A stretch of 64,000 nt of DNA from Streptomyces sp. DHE7-1 (lineage in GTDB: Bacteria; Actinomycetota; Actinomycetes; Streptomycetales; Streptomycetaceae): assembly GCA_016432725.1 (NCBI GenBank), contig JACJDG010000003.1:7098001-7162000 (forward strand), given 5' to 3'. A program made the position numbers and the translations under genes. Position 1 is the first letter of the stretch, and the number at the start of each line of letters is the position of its first letter. Positions 10,380 through 20,586 of the stretch are shown one piece after another. The notes beneath the pieces are model-generated. The model had not been told where the DNA came from. It did not search any database and saw only the letters and a program-made list of their open reading frames with translations.

Positions 10380-10927
10380 TCACCGCAGGTCGGCCGCATA
10401 ACCCGGAAGGACCCCGCGCAGGGCGCGCAACGCGTAATACGCGCGGGACTTCACGGTACCGGGTGGAATGCCCAGGGTCCGCGCGGCCTCCGCCACACTG
10501 GCCCGCGGAAATACACGAGTACCAGTACGTCACGGTGGGCCGGCGTGAGTGTCTTCACAGCCTCCCGGACGTCCAGCGTCGCGGCGGCCCGCTCGGCGTG
10601 GTCCGCGGTCACCCGGGCGTTCTCCGGCACCTCGTCGCCGACCTCGGGCGGCCGCGCCCGGCGGGCCCGCCGCGCGTCGATGGCGAGCCGCCGGGCGACG
10701 GTGAGCAGCCAGGGCCGTACCGAGTCGAAGTCGGCCGCGTGCAGCGCCTCCGGATGCTGCCAGGCGCGCACCAGGGTCTCCTGCACTAGGTCCTCGGCGC
10801 GCTGCCGGTCTCCGTCGCTCAGCCTCAGCAGCAGCGCGAAGAGGGGGCCGCCGTGCTCGCGCTGCAGGGCGGCGAGCTCGTGCTCGGCGGTCGTCGTCCC
10901 GTGGGGAAGTGAGGTTCCGGCCGTCAT
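10380..10927 (-). CDS. ECF-family RNA polymerase sigma factor
   Basis: A 182-residue extracytoplasmic-function sigma factor after one repair. Region 2 is visible as ALLLRLSDGDRQRAEDLVQE and ETLVRAWQHPEAL. Region 4 begins LTPAHRDVLVLVYFRG and continues, once one G is restored in the CCC at 10502-10504 (plus-strand view), as ASVAEAARTLGIPPGTVKSR. It ends GVLPGYAADLR. The gene heads a minus-strand group with the unknown gene and the zinc-finger anti-sigma factor. It is divergent from the CapA-type lipoprotein gene across 242 bases. The exact ECF group cannot be fixed by eye. Confidence 0.85.
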
Positions 10928-11169
10928 GGCGGTATGGCAGCGCAGGGCGCCGCCGGAGGACAGGGGGCGCGCGCCGCTCTGCGACGGACGGTCCGATCGC
11001 GTCGGTGAGCGGTCGCGCGAGCGGTGCGCACACCGGCGCGGGTGGCACCGGATGGCCTAATTCCGGTGGCGCGTTTGTTTGCGCCGGGAGCCGGATTCAT
11101 ACCCATATGCCGTCAAAGACTTGTCGGTGAACGAGACGTCCGCAATGACGACGACGCTGGGGTGAAGCG

Positions 11170-12311
11170 ATGATCGCACGCAGGCATCAGGTGGCGCTGG
11201 CGCTGACCGCCCTGCTCGCCGCCGGGCCGCCTGCCTGAATCAGGAGCGGCAGGAGCCCGTCGCGGCGGGCCGCCCGGCACCGGCACCGCCGGTCGCCCGC
11301 GCGGTCACGCTCGTCGCCTCCGGCGACGTGCTCCCGGACCGCTCCGTAGCCGACCGGGCGGCCTACGACGCCGGCGGCCACGGCCACGACTACCGCCCGA
11401 TGCTCTCGGCGGTGGAACCCCTCGTGCACGGGGCCGATCTGGCGCTGTGCCACCTGGAGACCGTCACCGGCGACGGCACCGCGGACGCCGTCTCCCCGCC
11501 GCAGCTCGCCGCCGGCCTCGCCGCGACCGGTTACGACGGCTGCGCCACCGCCTCCGAGCGCGCCCTGGACGACGGCGCCGCGGGCATCCGGCGCACCCTG
11601 GACACCCTGGACCGGGCCGGCCTGCGGCACACCGGGACCGCCCGCACCGAGGCCGAGTCCCGCTCGGTCACCCTGTACCGTGCGGGCCTGGCCAGGATCG
11701 CGCACCTGTCGTACACCTACGGCACCGACGGCCGGCCGCTCCCGTCCGGGCAGCCCTGGGCCGTCAACCCGCTCGACGCCGACCGGATCGTCTCCGACGC
11801 CCGCGCCGCCCGGGTGGCGGGCGCCGACCTGGTCGTCGTCTCCGTGCACTGGGGCACCCAGTGGCAGGACGCCCCGGACCGGGCCCAGCTCGCCCTGGCG
11901 ACGGCCCTGACGGCCGCGGAGACCGGCGGCCGCCGCGACATCGACCTGCTCCTCGGCACCCACGCCCACGTCCCGCAGGCCTACCAGAAGGTCAACGGCA
12001 CCTGGGTGGTCTACGGCCTCGGCGACCAGATCGCCGGCGAGATGTTCAACGACAGAGGCGTCCGGGACTCGCGGGGCAACGAGTCCACCACCGCCCGCTT
12101 CACCTTCGCCCCGCCCGCCGTCCCCGGCGACCGCTGGCGGGTCACCAAGGCCGAGTTCGTCCCGCAGATGTACGACGTCGACGCCGGGCGGGTCGTCGAC
12201 CTCAACCGGGCCATCGCCGGCGGCGCCGAGCTGGACGGGGTGCGCGACCGCATCCGGGACGTGGTCCTCAGCCGCGGAGCCGCCGGGGACGGCCTGGTCA
12301 TGGCGGACTGA
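11170..12311 (+). CDS. CapA-family (poly-gamma-glutamate type) lipoprotein
   Basis: A probable exported lipoprotein of about 380 residues. The signal begins MIARRHQVALALTALLAAG. One G restored at 11224-11226 gives AGAACLNQ, placing a Cys at the processing site. The mature part is a metallophosphatase-fold CapA domain: TLVASGDVLPD (metal site), CHLETV, VSVHWGTQWQD and LLGTHAHVPQAY carry the usual Asp/His ligands. CapA is linked to poly-gamma-glutamate or capsule assembly, but in streptomycetes the substrate is unknown. The stop TGA (12309-12311) directly abuts the stop of the converging permease gene. Confidence 0.75.
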
Positions 12312-13736
12312 TCAGCCGGCCGGCCGGCGCTCGGCCAGCACCGAGCGCCGGTAGGAGTAGCCGAAGTAGATCACGCAGCCGATCAGGAACCACACCGCGA
12401 AGCGCACCCAGGTCTGCCACTGCAGGAACGTGATCAGCCAGATGGAGAAGACGACCCCGAGCGCCGGTACGAACGGCATCCACGGGGTGCGGAAGCCGCG
12501 CGGGAGGTCCGGCTGCCGGTAGCGCAGCACGATGACCGCCGTGCACACCACCACGAACGCCAGCAGGATGCCGATGTTGGTCAGCTCCGCCGCCTCGCCG
12601 ATCGGGATGAACCCGGCGATGAGCGCCGACGCCCCGCCGACGATCCAGGTCACCCGGGTCGGCACGTGCCGGGTCGGGTGGGTCTTGGCGAACCACCGGG
12701 GCAGCAGCCCGTCCCGGGACATCGAGAACCACACACGGGTCACGCCCAGCATGAACGTGAACATGACGGTGAGGATGCCGATGATCGCGCCGACCGCGAT
12801 CACGTCGGCCAGCCCGCTCAGCCCGACCGACTTGAACGCCGTGGAGAAGCCGCTCTCCGGGTCGATGTCCTTGTAGTTCTGCATACCGGTCAGCACCAGG
12901 CAGGCCGCGACGTAGAGCACCATCGAGATCGCCAGCGAGTAGATGATCGCCTTGGGCATGTGCCGCTGGGCGTCCTTGGACTCCTCGGCGGCGGTCGACA
13001 TGGCGTCGTAGCCGAACACCGCGAAGAACACCGTCGCGGCGCCCGTGAAGGCGCCGCTGAGGCCGAACGGGAAGAACGGGTGGTAGTTCGACGAGGTGAT
13101 GTGGAACACGCCCACCCCGATCACCAGCAGCACCACCAGCACCTTCAGTGCGACCACGAACGTCTCGAACCGGGCCGCGCTGCGGATGCCCTGGGTGAGC
13201 AGCCAGGCGATCAGCAGGCACAGCACGGCCGCGAACAGATCCACCCGGTGCCCGTGACCGGTGCCCGGCGCGCCCAGCATCCAGGCCGGCAGATCGGCGC
13301 CCATCTCCCCGACCAGGAAGCCGAAGTAGCCGGAGATGCCGATGGCGACCACCGCCACGATGGCCGTGTACTCCAGCAGCAGGTCCCAGCCGATGAACCA
13401 GCCCGCGAACTCGCCGAGCACCGCGTACCCGTAGGTGTACGCCGAACCCGCCTTCGGGATCATGCCCGCGAACTCGGCGTACGACAGAGCGGCGCAGGCG
13501 CTCGCGAGACCGGCGATGAGGAACGACACCAGCACCGCGGGACCGGCCGTCTCGTTGGCCACCGTGCCGGCCAGCGTGAAGATGCCCGCACCGATGATGC
13601 CGCCCACACCGATCGCGGTGAGCTGCCACAGGCCGAGCGACCGCTCCAGCCCGCCGCCCTCGCCGACCTCGGTCTCCTCGATGTGCTCGATGGGTTTGCG
13701 GCGGAGAATTCCTTCGCCCATCCGGAGCTTGGCCAC
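12312..13736 (-). CDS. APC-family amino acid permease
   Basis: A membrane transporter of about 474 residues with about 12 hydrophobic segments. The opening helix region LTAIGVGGIIGAGIFTLAGT carries the GxG(I/V)IGAGIF motif of amino acid/cationic permeases. Other segments include EFAGWFIGWDLLLEYTAIVA and VFGYDAMSTAAEESKDAQRH, typical of the CAT (cationic amino acid) branch. I chose the GTG at 13736 because it follows GAGGTGG; an ATG at 13781 is in frame but lacks a ribosome site. It is divergent from the MFS gene. The transported substrate is a guess. Confidence 0.85.
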   Translation of the reverse strand: MAKLRMGEGILRRKPIEHIEETEVGEGGGLERSLGLWQLTAIGVGGIIGAGIFTLAGTVANETAGPAVLVSFLIAGLASACAALSYAEFAGMIPKAGSAYTYGYAVLGEFAGWFIGWDLLLEYTAIVAVVAIGISGYFGFLVGEMGADLPAWMLGAPGTGHGHRVDLFAAVLCLLIAWLLTQGIRSAARFETFVVALKVLVVLLVIGVGVFHITSSNYHPFFPFGLSGAFTGAATVFFAVFGYDAMSTAAEESKDAQRHMPKAIIYSLAISMVLYVAACLVLTGMQNYKDIDPESGFSTAFKSVGLSGLADVIAVGAIIGILTVMFTFMLGVTRVWFSMSRDGLLPRWFAKTHPTRHVPTRVTWIVGGASALIAGFIPIGEAAELTNIGILLAFVVVCTAVIVLRYRQPDLPRGFRTPWMPFVPALGVVFSIWLITFLQWQTWVRFAVWFLIGCVIYFGYSYRRSVLAERRPAG

Positions 13737-13904
13737 AGGTTCCACCTCTTCGCCGACGGCAAACGGCTGACGGCGGATCATGATGGCTCAGCGGCGCTCC
13801 TTACGGAAGACGCCACGCACGGGCGGTCCGGCCCGGGTCGGGGCCGGGTTTTGATTCCGGGGCCCGCGTTCGCTTTGATGGCGGGGACCGACGGGAGGTT
13901 CCGC

Positions 13905-15149
13905 ATGGGGCGGCGGTTCGGGTGGCTGTGGGCCGCGTACACGGTGAGCGCGCTGGGCACCTATCTGGCTTTCGACGCGTTCTCGGTGATCGCGGTCCTC
14001 GCGCTGCACGCCGGGCCCGCCGAGGTGGCGCTGCTCGCCGCGACCGGGCCGGCCGTGGGCGCCGTGGCGGCGGTGCCGCTCGGACCGTGGGTCGATCTCC
14101 GGCTCAAGCGGCCGGTGATGATCGGAATGGACCTGATCAGGTTCGCGGCGCTGCTCACCATCCCCGCGGCCTACGCGCTCGGCGGCCTCGGGATCGGCCA
14201 GATGCTGCTCGTCTCGGTCGTCGTGGCGGCGGCCGACATCACCTTCAACGCGGCCTCCGGCGCCTTCCTGAAGTCGCTCCTCCCGGCCGACCGGCTGCTC
14301 GGCGCGAACGCCCGCTTCGAGTCGGCCAACTGGACCGCCCTCGTCCTCGGGCCGCCGCTCGGCGGCGCCGCGATCGGCCTGTTCGGCCCGGTCGTCACGG
14401 TCGTGGCGAACGCGGTCAGCTTCCTGCTGTCGGCGCTGGGCATCCGGGCCGTCGGCGCCGGCGAGCCCCGCCCCCAGCGGGGGAAGACGGAACGCCTGCG
14501 GGCAGGCGACCTGCTCGACGGCTGGCGGCACATCCTGTCCACCCCCGAACTGCGGCCGCTGTTCTTCAACAACATCGCTGCCAACGCCCTGATCATGGTC
14601 GCCGTACCGCCGCTGGCCGTCCTCATGCTCGGCCCGCTCGGCTTCTCCCCCTGGCAGTACGGCCTCGCCTTCGCCGTGCCCTGCCTGGGCGGCCTCCTCG
14701 GCTCCCGGCTGGCCCGGCCGCTGGTCACCCGGTACGGGCAGTGGCGCGTCCTGCGCGGCGCGACCGTCCTGCGCGCCGTCTGGCCGGTGGGGCTCGAGTT
14801 CGTCGGGCCCGGGCTGCCCGGGCTGCTGCTGGTGATGGCCCTGGAGCTCGGCGTGATCACCTGCTCCAGCGTCTACAGCCCCGTGTACGCCACCCGGCGT
14901 CTGGAGTGCACACCGAACGACCGGGTCGCCCGTACCCTCTCCGCCTGGTCGATCACCGGCAAGGCCACCACGGCCGCCCTGACCGCCCTCTGGGGACTGC
15001 TGGCGACGCTCACCGGCCCCCGCGCGGCCATCGCCGCGGCGGGTGCGCTGCTCCTCGCGACCCCGCTGCTGCTGAGGCAGCCGGCTACGGAACGACCGTC
15101 ACCGGCCAGCGCCCGGCCTTCACCAGCCGCACCGCCACCGAGCCGATGA
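13905..15149 (+). CDS. major facilitator superfamily transporter
   Basis: A 414-residue membrane protein of the drug-exporter type. The ATG at 13905 follows GGGAGG. Hydrophobic segments run the length of the protein; between segments 2 and 3 is the MFS motif-A-like stretch GPWVDLRLKRPVMIGMDLIR. NAASGAFLKSLLPADRL and ARFESANWTA are typical of the MFS_3/enterobactin-exporter-like branch. The C-terminus (PSPASARPSPAAPPPSR) is low complexity and overlaps the end of the converging uspA-like gene by 65 bases; a missed stop upstream is possible. Substrate unknown. Confidence 0.82.
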   Translation: MGRRFGWLWAAYTVSALGTYLAFDAFSVIAVLALHAGPAEVALLAATGPAVGAVAAVPLGPWVDLRLKRPVMIGMDLIRFAALLTIPAAYALGGLGIGQMLLVSVVVAAADITFNAASGAFLKSLLPADRLLGANARFESANWTALVLGPPLGGAAIGLFGPVVTVVANAVSFLLSALGIRAVGAGEPRPQRGKTERLRAGDLLDGWRHILSTPELRPLFFNNIAANALIMVAVPPLAVLMLGPLGFSPWQYGLAFAVPCLGGLLGSRLARPLVTRYGQWRVLRGATVLRAVWPVGLEFVGPGLPGLLLVMALELGVITCSSVYSPVYATRRLECTPNDRVARTLSAWSITGKATTAALTALWGLLATLTGPRAAIAAAGALLLATPLLLRQPATERPSPASARPSPAAPPPSR

Positions 15150-15555
15150 TGCGGTGCCCGGCCTGCTCCGAGGCGCCGACCACGACCGCGTCCGCCTTGA
15201 GTTCGTCGGCCGCCTTCACCAGGCCGTTGTAGGGGTCGCCGCGGAAGGTGTGGAACTCCCACCGGATGTCGAATATCCCCCGGACCCGCTCGGCGGCCTC
15301 CCGGATGTAGGCGACCAGGTCCTCGGCGATCTCGTCGGTCGTCTCCGCCACCGGTGCCCCGAGCGCGGCCCCGGCCGCGAGCACTGGCTGCACGTACACG
15401 ACGGCCAGCAGCGCGCGCTGCCGGCGGGCCAGACCGCCCGCGTACGCGGCGGCGCGCAGCGAGGAGTCGGAGCCGTCCACCCCGACCACGATGACCTTGG
15501 GCCCGTCGGTACCACGCTCGAACTGGTGCGCGTGCTGTTCGTGCTGTTCCGTCAC
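15085..15555 (-). CDS. universal stress protein (UspA family)
   Basis: A 156-residue single-domain Usp. It begins, after a short charged tail, with KVIVVGVDGSDSSLRAAAYA and ends with the ATP-binding pattern VVVGASEQAGHRIIGSVAVR followed by KAGRWPVTVVP. The start is a GTG at 15555. Its 3' end overlaps that of the MFS gene. Upstream lies the 779-bp repeat island, so its promoter must sit at the start of that island. The cellular role of individual Usp proteins in Streptomyces is mostly unknown. Confidence 0.85.
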   Translation of the reverse strand: MTEQHEQHAHQFERGTDGPKVIVVGVDGSDSSLRAAAYAGGLARRQRALLAVVYVQPVLAAGAALGAPVAETTDEIAEDLVAYIREAAERVRGIFDIRWEFHTFRGDPYNGLVKAADELKADAVVVGASEQAGHRIIGSVAVRLVKAGRWPVTVVP

Positions 15556-15688
15556 GGCCCGAGGCTATCGGAAGCACCCCTCCGTCCTAGGCACGGGTTC
15601 ACGGAGCCGATCGACGCCGTCCCGCGGCCGGCCCTCCGAACGGCCACGCCTTCGCACTCCCGTGCGGGGACCGGTCCGGGCGGCCGAG

Positions 15689-15765
15689 CGCCCGGCGGCT
15701 CGTTCGCCCGGCGGCTCGTTTGCGCGGTCACCCGGTCACCCGGTCACCCGGTCACCTGGTCGCCC
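15689..15765. repeat. 16-bp x2 and 8-bp x5 tandem repeats
   Basis: CGCCCGGCGGCTCGTT occurs twice in tandem (15689-15704 and 15705-15720). It is followed by five head-to-tail copies of the octamer GGTCACCC, starting at 15726, 15734, 15742, 15750 and 15758; the last two are degenerate. This looks like replication slippage in non-coding DNA. Confidence 0.8.
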
Positions 15766-16040
15766 GTGGGCGTGCGGCCCGGCAGCCCGTCCCCGCGCCG
15801 GCCAACGTTACGGGCGCGTGTTCGGGGCGGTCGGCGCTGCGCACTGTCGGGGCCGCCATGTCTCGTGCGCCCTGCGGGCCGGCGGGCCCGGCGGCTGTCG
15901 CTGCCGCCCTCGTGGCGGCCGCCTGACGCGGCCGTGCGGCCGACCTTTCACGCCGCCGGGTCACGACCGGGCCACCCGGCCGTGCCGCTCTCCGTACGAT
16001 CGGGCCGCGCCACGGCCCCTGGGACGGACACTGAGACGGA

Positions 16041-16290
16041 CACCGGCTACGTGGCGGTGCGGCGGTCCGCACGTTCGGGCCGGGCACGGCCCTCGCGTCC
16101 CTGCCCCGCGCGAACACCGGCTACGTGGCTGTGCGGCGGTCCGTAGGTTCGGGCCGGGCTTCGGTCCTCGCGTCCCCGCCCCGCGCGGGCACCGGCCACG
16201 CGGCCGTGCGGCGGTCCGCACATTCGGGCCGGGCCACGGCCCCCGCGACGCCCCGCATGGGCAACGGCCACGCGGCCGTGCGGGGCCGGG
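16041..16290. repeat. imperfect 72-75 bp tandem repeat, three full units plus partials
   Basis: Units begin at 16041 (74 bp), 16115 (75 bp) and 16190 (72 bp), with a partial unit from 16262. A decayed unit is visible upstream (about 15965-16040). Each unit carries CACCGGCTACG or CACCGGCCACG, then GTGCGGCGGTCCG and TTCGGGCCGGGC. Unit length is not a constant multiple of three, arguing against coding. Units are contiguous without unique spacers, so this is not a CRISPR array. Confidence 0.8.
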
Positions 16291-16334
16291 CGCTCGACGG
16301 GCGGCCACACCGGGGTCTTCCTACAGTCGGAACC

Positions 16335-19300
16335 ATGACTGCCACCGCCGGACCGGCCGCACGGAGGGCCGCCGGAGGGACGGGCGCCCCGTCCGCCGGC
16401 GGGCACCTCGGGCGGGTGCCCGAAGCCTTCGGGGCCTTCTTCGCCGCGCTCGGCCTGCTGTGCGCCCTGCTCGCGTTCGTCGCCCCGCTGCGCCGCGTCC
16501 TGCGCCCGGTCGTCCGGGCCCTCGATCTGCTCCTGGTCCCGATCAGCGCCAACCTCGCCTACGCCGTCTTCCTCTTCCTGCTGGCCGGCGCCACCGCGGC
16601 CCGCAAGAAGGTCGCCTGGTGGCTGGTCGTCGTCTACCTGGGCCTGCTGGTCCTCAGCGACGCCCTCGGGCTGGCCCTCGGTCTGTACCGCCAGTCGCTG
16701 CCGTCCCTGGTGCTGTGCGCCCTGCTGCTGCTCGTGCTGGTGGCCGCCCGGGGGAGTTCTGCGCCGCCTCCCGCCGCGGAGCCGTGTGGCGGGCCCTGGG
16801 CGTGCTGCTGGGCGGTCTCGCGGTGGCGATCCTGCTCGGCTGGGCCTGGTCTCGCTGTTCCCCGGCACCCTTCCGCAGGGCCAGCACCTGGCGTGGGCGG
16901 CGGACCGGGTGTGCGGCGGGCTCGTCTCCAACAGCGCCTACGACGGCCGCCCGCCGCGCCGCGTCACCTTCGTGCTCGGTCTGCTCGGCGCGCTCGCCCT
17001 CCTGAACGCGGCGGCCACGCTGTTCCGTTCGCAGCGCCTGGAGGCGGCCCTGCACGGAGACGAGGAGGACCGCGTCCGCGCGCTGCTGAAGGCGTACGGC
17101 GACCGCGACTCGCTCGGCTACTTCGCCACCCGCCGCGACAAGGCCGTCGTGTTCTCCACCAGCGGCAAGGCCGCCGTCACCTACCGCGTCGAGGTGGGCG
17201 TCTGCCTGGCCAGCGGCGACCCGGTCGGCGATCCCGAGGCCTGGCCGCACGCCATCGCCGCCTGGCTGGACGTGGCCCGCCGGCACGCCTGGGCGCCCGC
17301 CGTGATGGGTGCCTCCGAGGACGGCGCCCGCGCCTACGCCCGGGCCGGGCTCGGCGCCCTCCAGCTCGGCGACGAGGCGATCCTGCACGTCCCCGGCTTC
17401 GACCTGAGCGGCCGGGACATGCGCGTCACCCGGCAGGCCGTGCACCGCGTCCGCCGCACCGGCGCCACCTGCCGGGTCCGCCGCCACGCCCAGCTCACCG
17501 ACCGGGAGACGGAGGAGATCGTCGCGAAGGCCGACGCGTGGCGGGACACCGAGACCGAGCGCGGCTTCTCCATGGCCCTGGACCGGCTCGGCGACGCCGC
17601 CGACGGCGACTGCCTGCTGGTGGAGGCCCTCGGCGACGACGGCCGCCTCCTCGCGCTGCTGTCCTTCGTGCCCTGGGGCCGCGACGGTGTCTCGCTGGAC
17701 CTGATGCGCCGTGACCGCGCCGCGCCCAACGGCGTGATGGAGTTCATGGTCACCGAACTCTGCGCGGCCGCGCCCAAGCTGGGAGTGCACCGGATCTCGC
17801 TCAACTTCGCCGTCTTCCGGTCCGTCTTCGAGGAGGGCGCCCGCATCGGCGCCGGACCGGTCCTGCGGCTCTGGCGCCGGCTGCTGCTGTTCTTCTCCCG
17901 GTGGTGGCAACTGGAGGCCCTGTACCGCTCCAACGCCAAGTACCACCCGCAGTGGTACCCGCGCTTCATCTGCTACGGCGACGCCGCCTCGCTCGCCCGC
18001 ATCGGCCTCGCCTCCGGTATCGCCGAAGGATTCGTCTCCGTACCTTCCTTGCGCAAACTCCGCCGAAAGGGGCACCCGAAAACAGGGCGGCGGCCCGCCA
18101 CCACCGAGGGGCCGCCGTCCTCGACGGCGCTCGGCCTCGACGGAGGGGACGAGGCCGGAGCCGCCGCTCCGGACGCGGGCCTGCCCGACCAGGTCCGCGT
18201 CCGGCACCACACCCTCGACCGGCTGCGCGCCACCGGCACCGACCCGTACCCCGTCGGCACCCCCCGGCCCACGCACGCCCTCGCCGACGTCCCACAGGGA
18301 CAGGACGTCACGGTCGCCGGCCGCGTCATGCTGGTCCGCGACTTCGGCGGCATCGTCTTCGCGGTGCTGCGCGACTGGTCGGGGGACCACCAACTCGCCC
18401 TCACCCGGGACCGCTGCGGGCCCGCGCTCGACCGCTTCCGGGCCGACACCGACATCGGCGACCACATCACCGTCACCGGGCACGCGGGTCGCAGCGACAA
18501 GGGCGAGCCCACCGTCTTCGTACGCTCCTGGCAGCTCACCGGGAAGTGCCTGCACCCGCTGCCCGACAAGCGGCACGGCCTCACCGACCCCGAGGCCAGG
18601 GTCCGCCGCCGGCATCTCGACCTGCTCACGAGCCCCGACGCCCGCCGGGTGGTCCGCGCCCGCTCCGCCGCCGTACAGGCACTGCGCCAGGGCCTGCTGG
18701 ACCGCGGCTACCTCGAGGTCGAGACGCCGATGCTCCAGCAGATCCACGGCGGCGCCAACGCCCGCCCCTTCACCACCCACATCAACGCCTACGACCTCGA
18801 CCTGTACCTGCGCATCGCCCCCGAGCTGTACCTGAAGCGGCTGTGCGTGGGCGGTCTGGAGAAGGTGTTCGAGCTGGGCCGCACCTTCCGCAACGAGGGC
18901 GTCTCCTACAAGCACAACCCCGAGTTCACGATGCTGGAGGCCTATCAGGCGCACGCCGACTACGACGTGATGCTCGACCTGGCGCGGGAACTGATCCAGG
19001 GCGCGGCGACCGCCGCCTTCGGCGCGCCGGTCGCGCACAAGGACGGCCGCGCGTACGACATCTCCGGGGAGTGGCCGGTCAGGACGGTGTACGGCGCGCT
19101 CTCCGAGGCGCTGGACGACGAGATCGGCCCCGGTACCGAACTCCTGCGGCTGCACCGGCTCTGCGACCGCGCCGGCGTGCCGTACACCGCCGACGACGGG
19201 CCGGGTGACGTCGTCCTGGAGATGTACGAACGGCTCGTCGAGGAACGCACCCTGCTGCCCACCTTCTACAAGGACTTCCCGACCGACGTCTCCCCGCTCA

Positions 19301-19622
19301 CCCGGCAGCACCGGACCGACCCCCGGCTCGCCGAGCGCTGGGACCTGGTCGCCTTCGGCACCGAACTCGGCACCGCCTACTCCGAGCTGACCGACCCCGT
19401 CGAGCAGCGCCGCCGGCTCACCGCGCAGTCCCTGCTGGCCGCCGGGGAGACCCCGAGGCGATGGAACTCGACGAGGACTTCCTCGACGCCCTCGAGTACG
19501 CGATGCCGCCCACCGGAGGCCTCGGCATCGGCGTCGACCGGCTCGTCATGTTCCTCACCGGCCTGACGATCCGCGAGACCCTGCCCTTCCCGCTGGTGCG
19601 CCGCGGACGGCGCCCCTCCTGA
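16335..19622 (+). CDS. lysX: bifunctional lysylphosphatidylglycerol synthetase / lysyl-tRNA synthetase LysX
   Basis: LysX charges tRNA with lysine and transfers it to phosphatidylglycerol, reducing membrane negative charge. The protein is about 1,096 residues after three repairs. The N-terminal third has membrane helices (FFAALGLLCALLAFVAPL, LLVPISANLAYAVFLFLLAG), followed by the MprF-type transferase domain (GDRDSLGYFATRRDKAVVFS, LDLMRRDRAAPNGVMEFMV). The C-terminal half is a class II LysRS with an OB fold (VAGRVMLVRDFGG), motif 2 (GRTFRNEGVSYKHNPEFTML) and motif 3 (PPTGGLGIGVDRLVMFLTG). Breaks: GGGGG at 16750-16754, GGG near 16842, and GGGG at 19443-19446. It begins right after the tandem-repeat island. 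Confidence 0.92.
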
Positions 19623-19726
19623 AGATCGTTCCCGGGGCGTCCGGTGTTGCGCCGTACGGGTGCATTACCGCCGCCGCAACGGTGTCGTTGTGGTGCGCCG
19701 GAGGGGTGCCGGGCGACTGATGAGTC

Positions 19727-20559
19727 ATGCAGAAGGATCAGTTGTTCACACGGCGCCGCATGCTGCTCGCCGGGACCGCCGCGCTGGGCGCCGCGGGCAC
19801 CGCGGGAATCGTCCTGGCCGGCGGCGGGGAGCCGGCCCGCACCGCCGCCCCCGTCGCCGGCCCGCAGGCCCGCCAGCAGCTCAAGTCCTCGGCCTTCCGG
19901 CTCCAGCCGCTCACCGGGTACGGCCCGCCGCGCGCCGCGCCCCGCAAGCCCAAGGTCCGGCACGAGCCCATTCTGCGCATCTCCGGACGCGGCCGGCAGA
20001 TGATGCTGACGTTCGACGACGGCCCCAACCCGGCCTACACGCCGCACATCCTGGACACCCTGGCCAAGTACGACGTACGGGCGATGTTCTTCGTCTGCGG
20101 GGAGTGCGTCGTGGACAACCGGGAACTGCTGGCCCGGATGGCCGACGAGGGGCATGTCGTCGGCAACCACACCTGGACGCACCCTCTGCTGACCAGCCTC
20201 AACCGCAAGGAGATCCGCTCCGAGATGGAGCGGACCAGCGACGTCATCGAGGACAGCTACGGCGAGCGTCCCCAGTGGTTCCGCGCGCCCTACGGCGCCT
20301 GGAACCGCGCCGCCTTCCAGATCGGCTCCGACCTGGGCATGGAGCCGATGGCCTGGACGGTGGACACGACCGACTGGATGACCCCGGCACCGGAACCATC
20401 ATCGACCGGGTGGAGGACGGCGCCGCCCCCGGCGTCGTGGTGCTCTCCCACGACGCCGGGGGCGACCGTTCGCAGAGCGTCAAGGCGATCCGGGAGTACC
20501 TGCCGCATCTGCTCGACTCCGGTTACCACCTCACCGTGCCGCCCCGGCGCCTCACCTGA
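19727..20559 (+). CDS. secreted polysaccharide deacetylase (NodB family)
   Basis: A 277-residue carbohydrate deacetylase. The N-terminus has a twin-arginine-type signal, TRRRMLLAGTAALGAAG, suggesting Tat export. The catalytic NodB domain shows LTFDDGPNPAYT (base and metal Asp), GNHTWTHP (metal His pair), WFRAPYGAWN and VVLSHDAGG. One G is missing in ACCCCGGCAC near 20386; restoring it joins DWMTPG to TGTIIDRVEDG. Likely targets are peptidoglycan or other cell-wall glycans. It is convergent with the sortase gene, 27 bases away. Confidence 0.88.
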
Positions 20560-20586
20560 GGCGGCGTCCGCCCGCCCGGCCGCGGC

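Larger units (their letters stand above)
15556..16334. other. 779-bp geneless island made of nested tandem repeats
   Basis: No supported gene lies here. The stretch contains three kinds of tandem repeat (listed separately) and is otherwise GC-rich filler between the divergent starts of the stress protein (15555) and lysX (16335). Open frames exist on both strands but their predicted proteins are repeats of Arg, Gly, Ala and Pro without domain features, and the repeat lengths do not keep a reading frame. Promoters for both flanking genes must lie within it. Confidence 0.6.

Noticed and set aside
12666..13904. Long N-terminal extension of the MFS transporter frame
   Set aside because: It lies antisense to the amino acid permease and reads as Arg/His/Gln-rich noise; the ATG at 13905 has a strong GGGAGG site and starts exactly where the transporter homology begins.
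16041..16290. CRISPR array
   Set aside because: Repeats are 72-75 bp, imperfect and contiguous, with no unique spacers and no cas genes.
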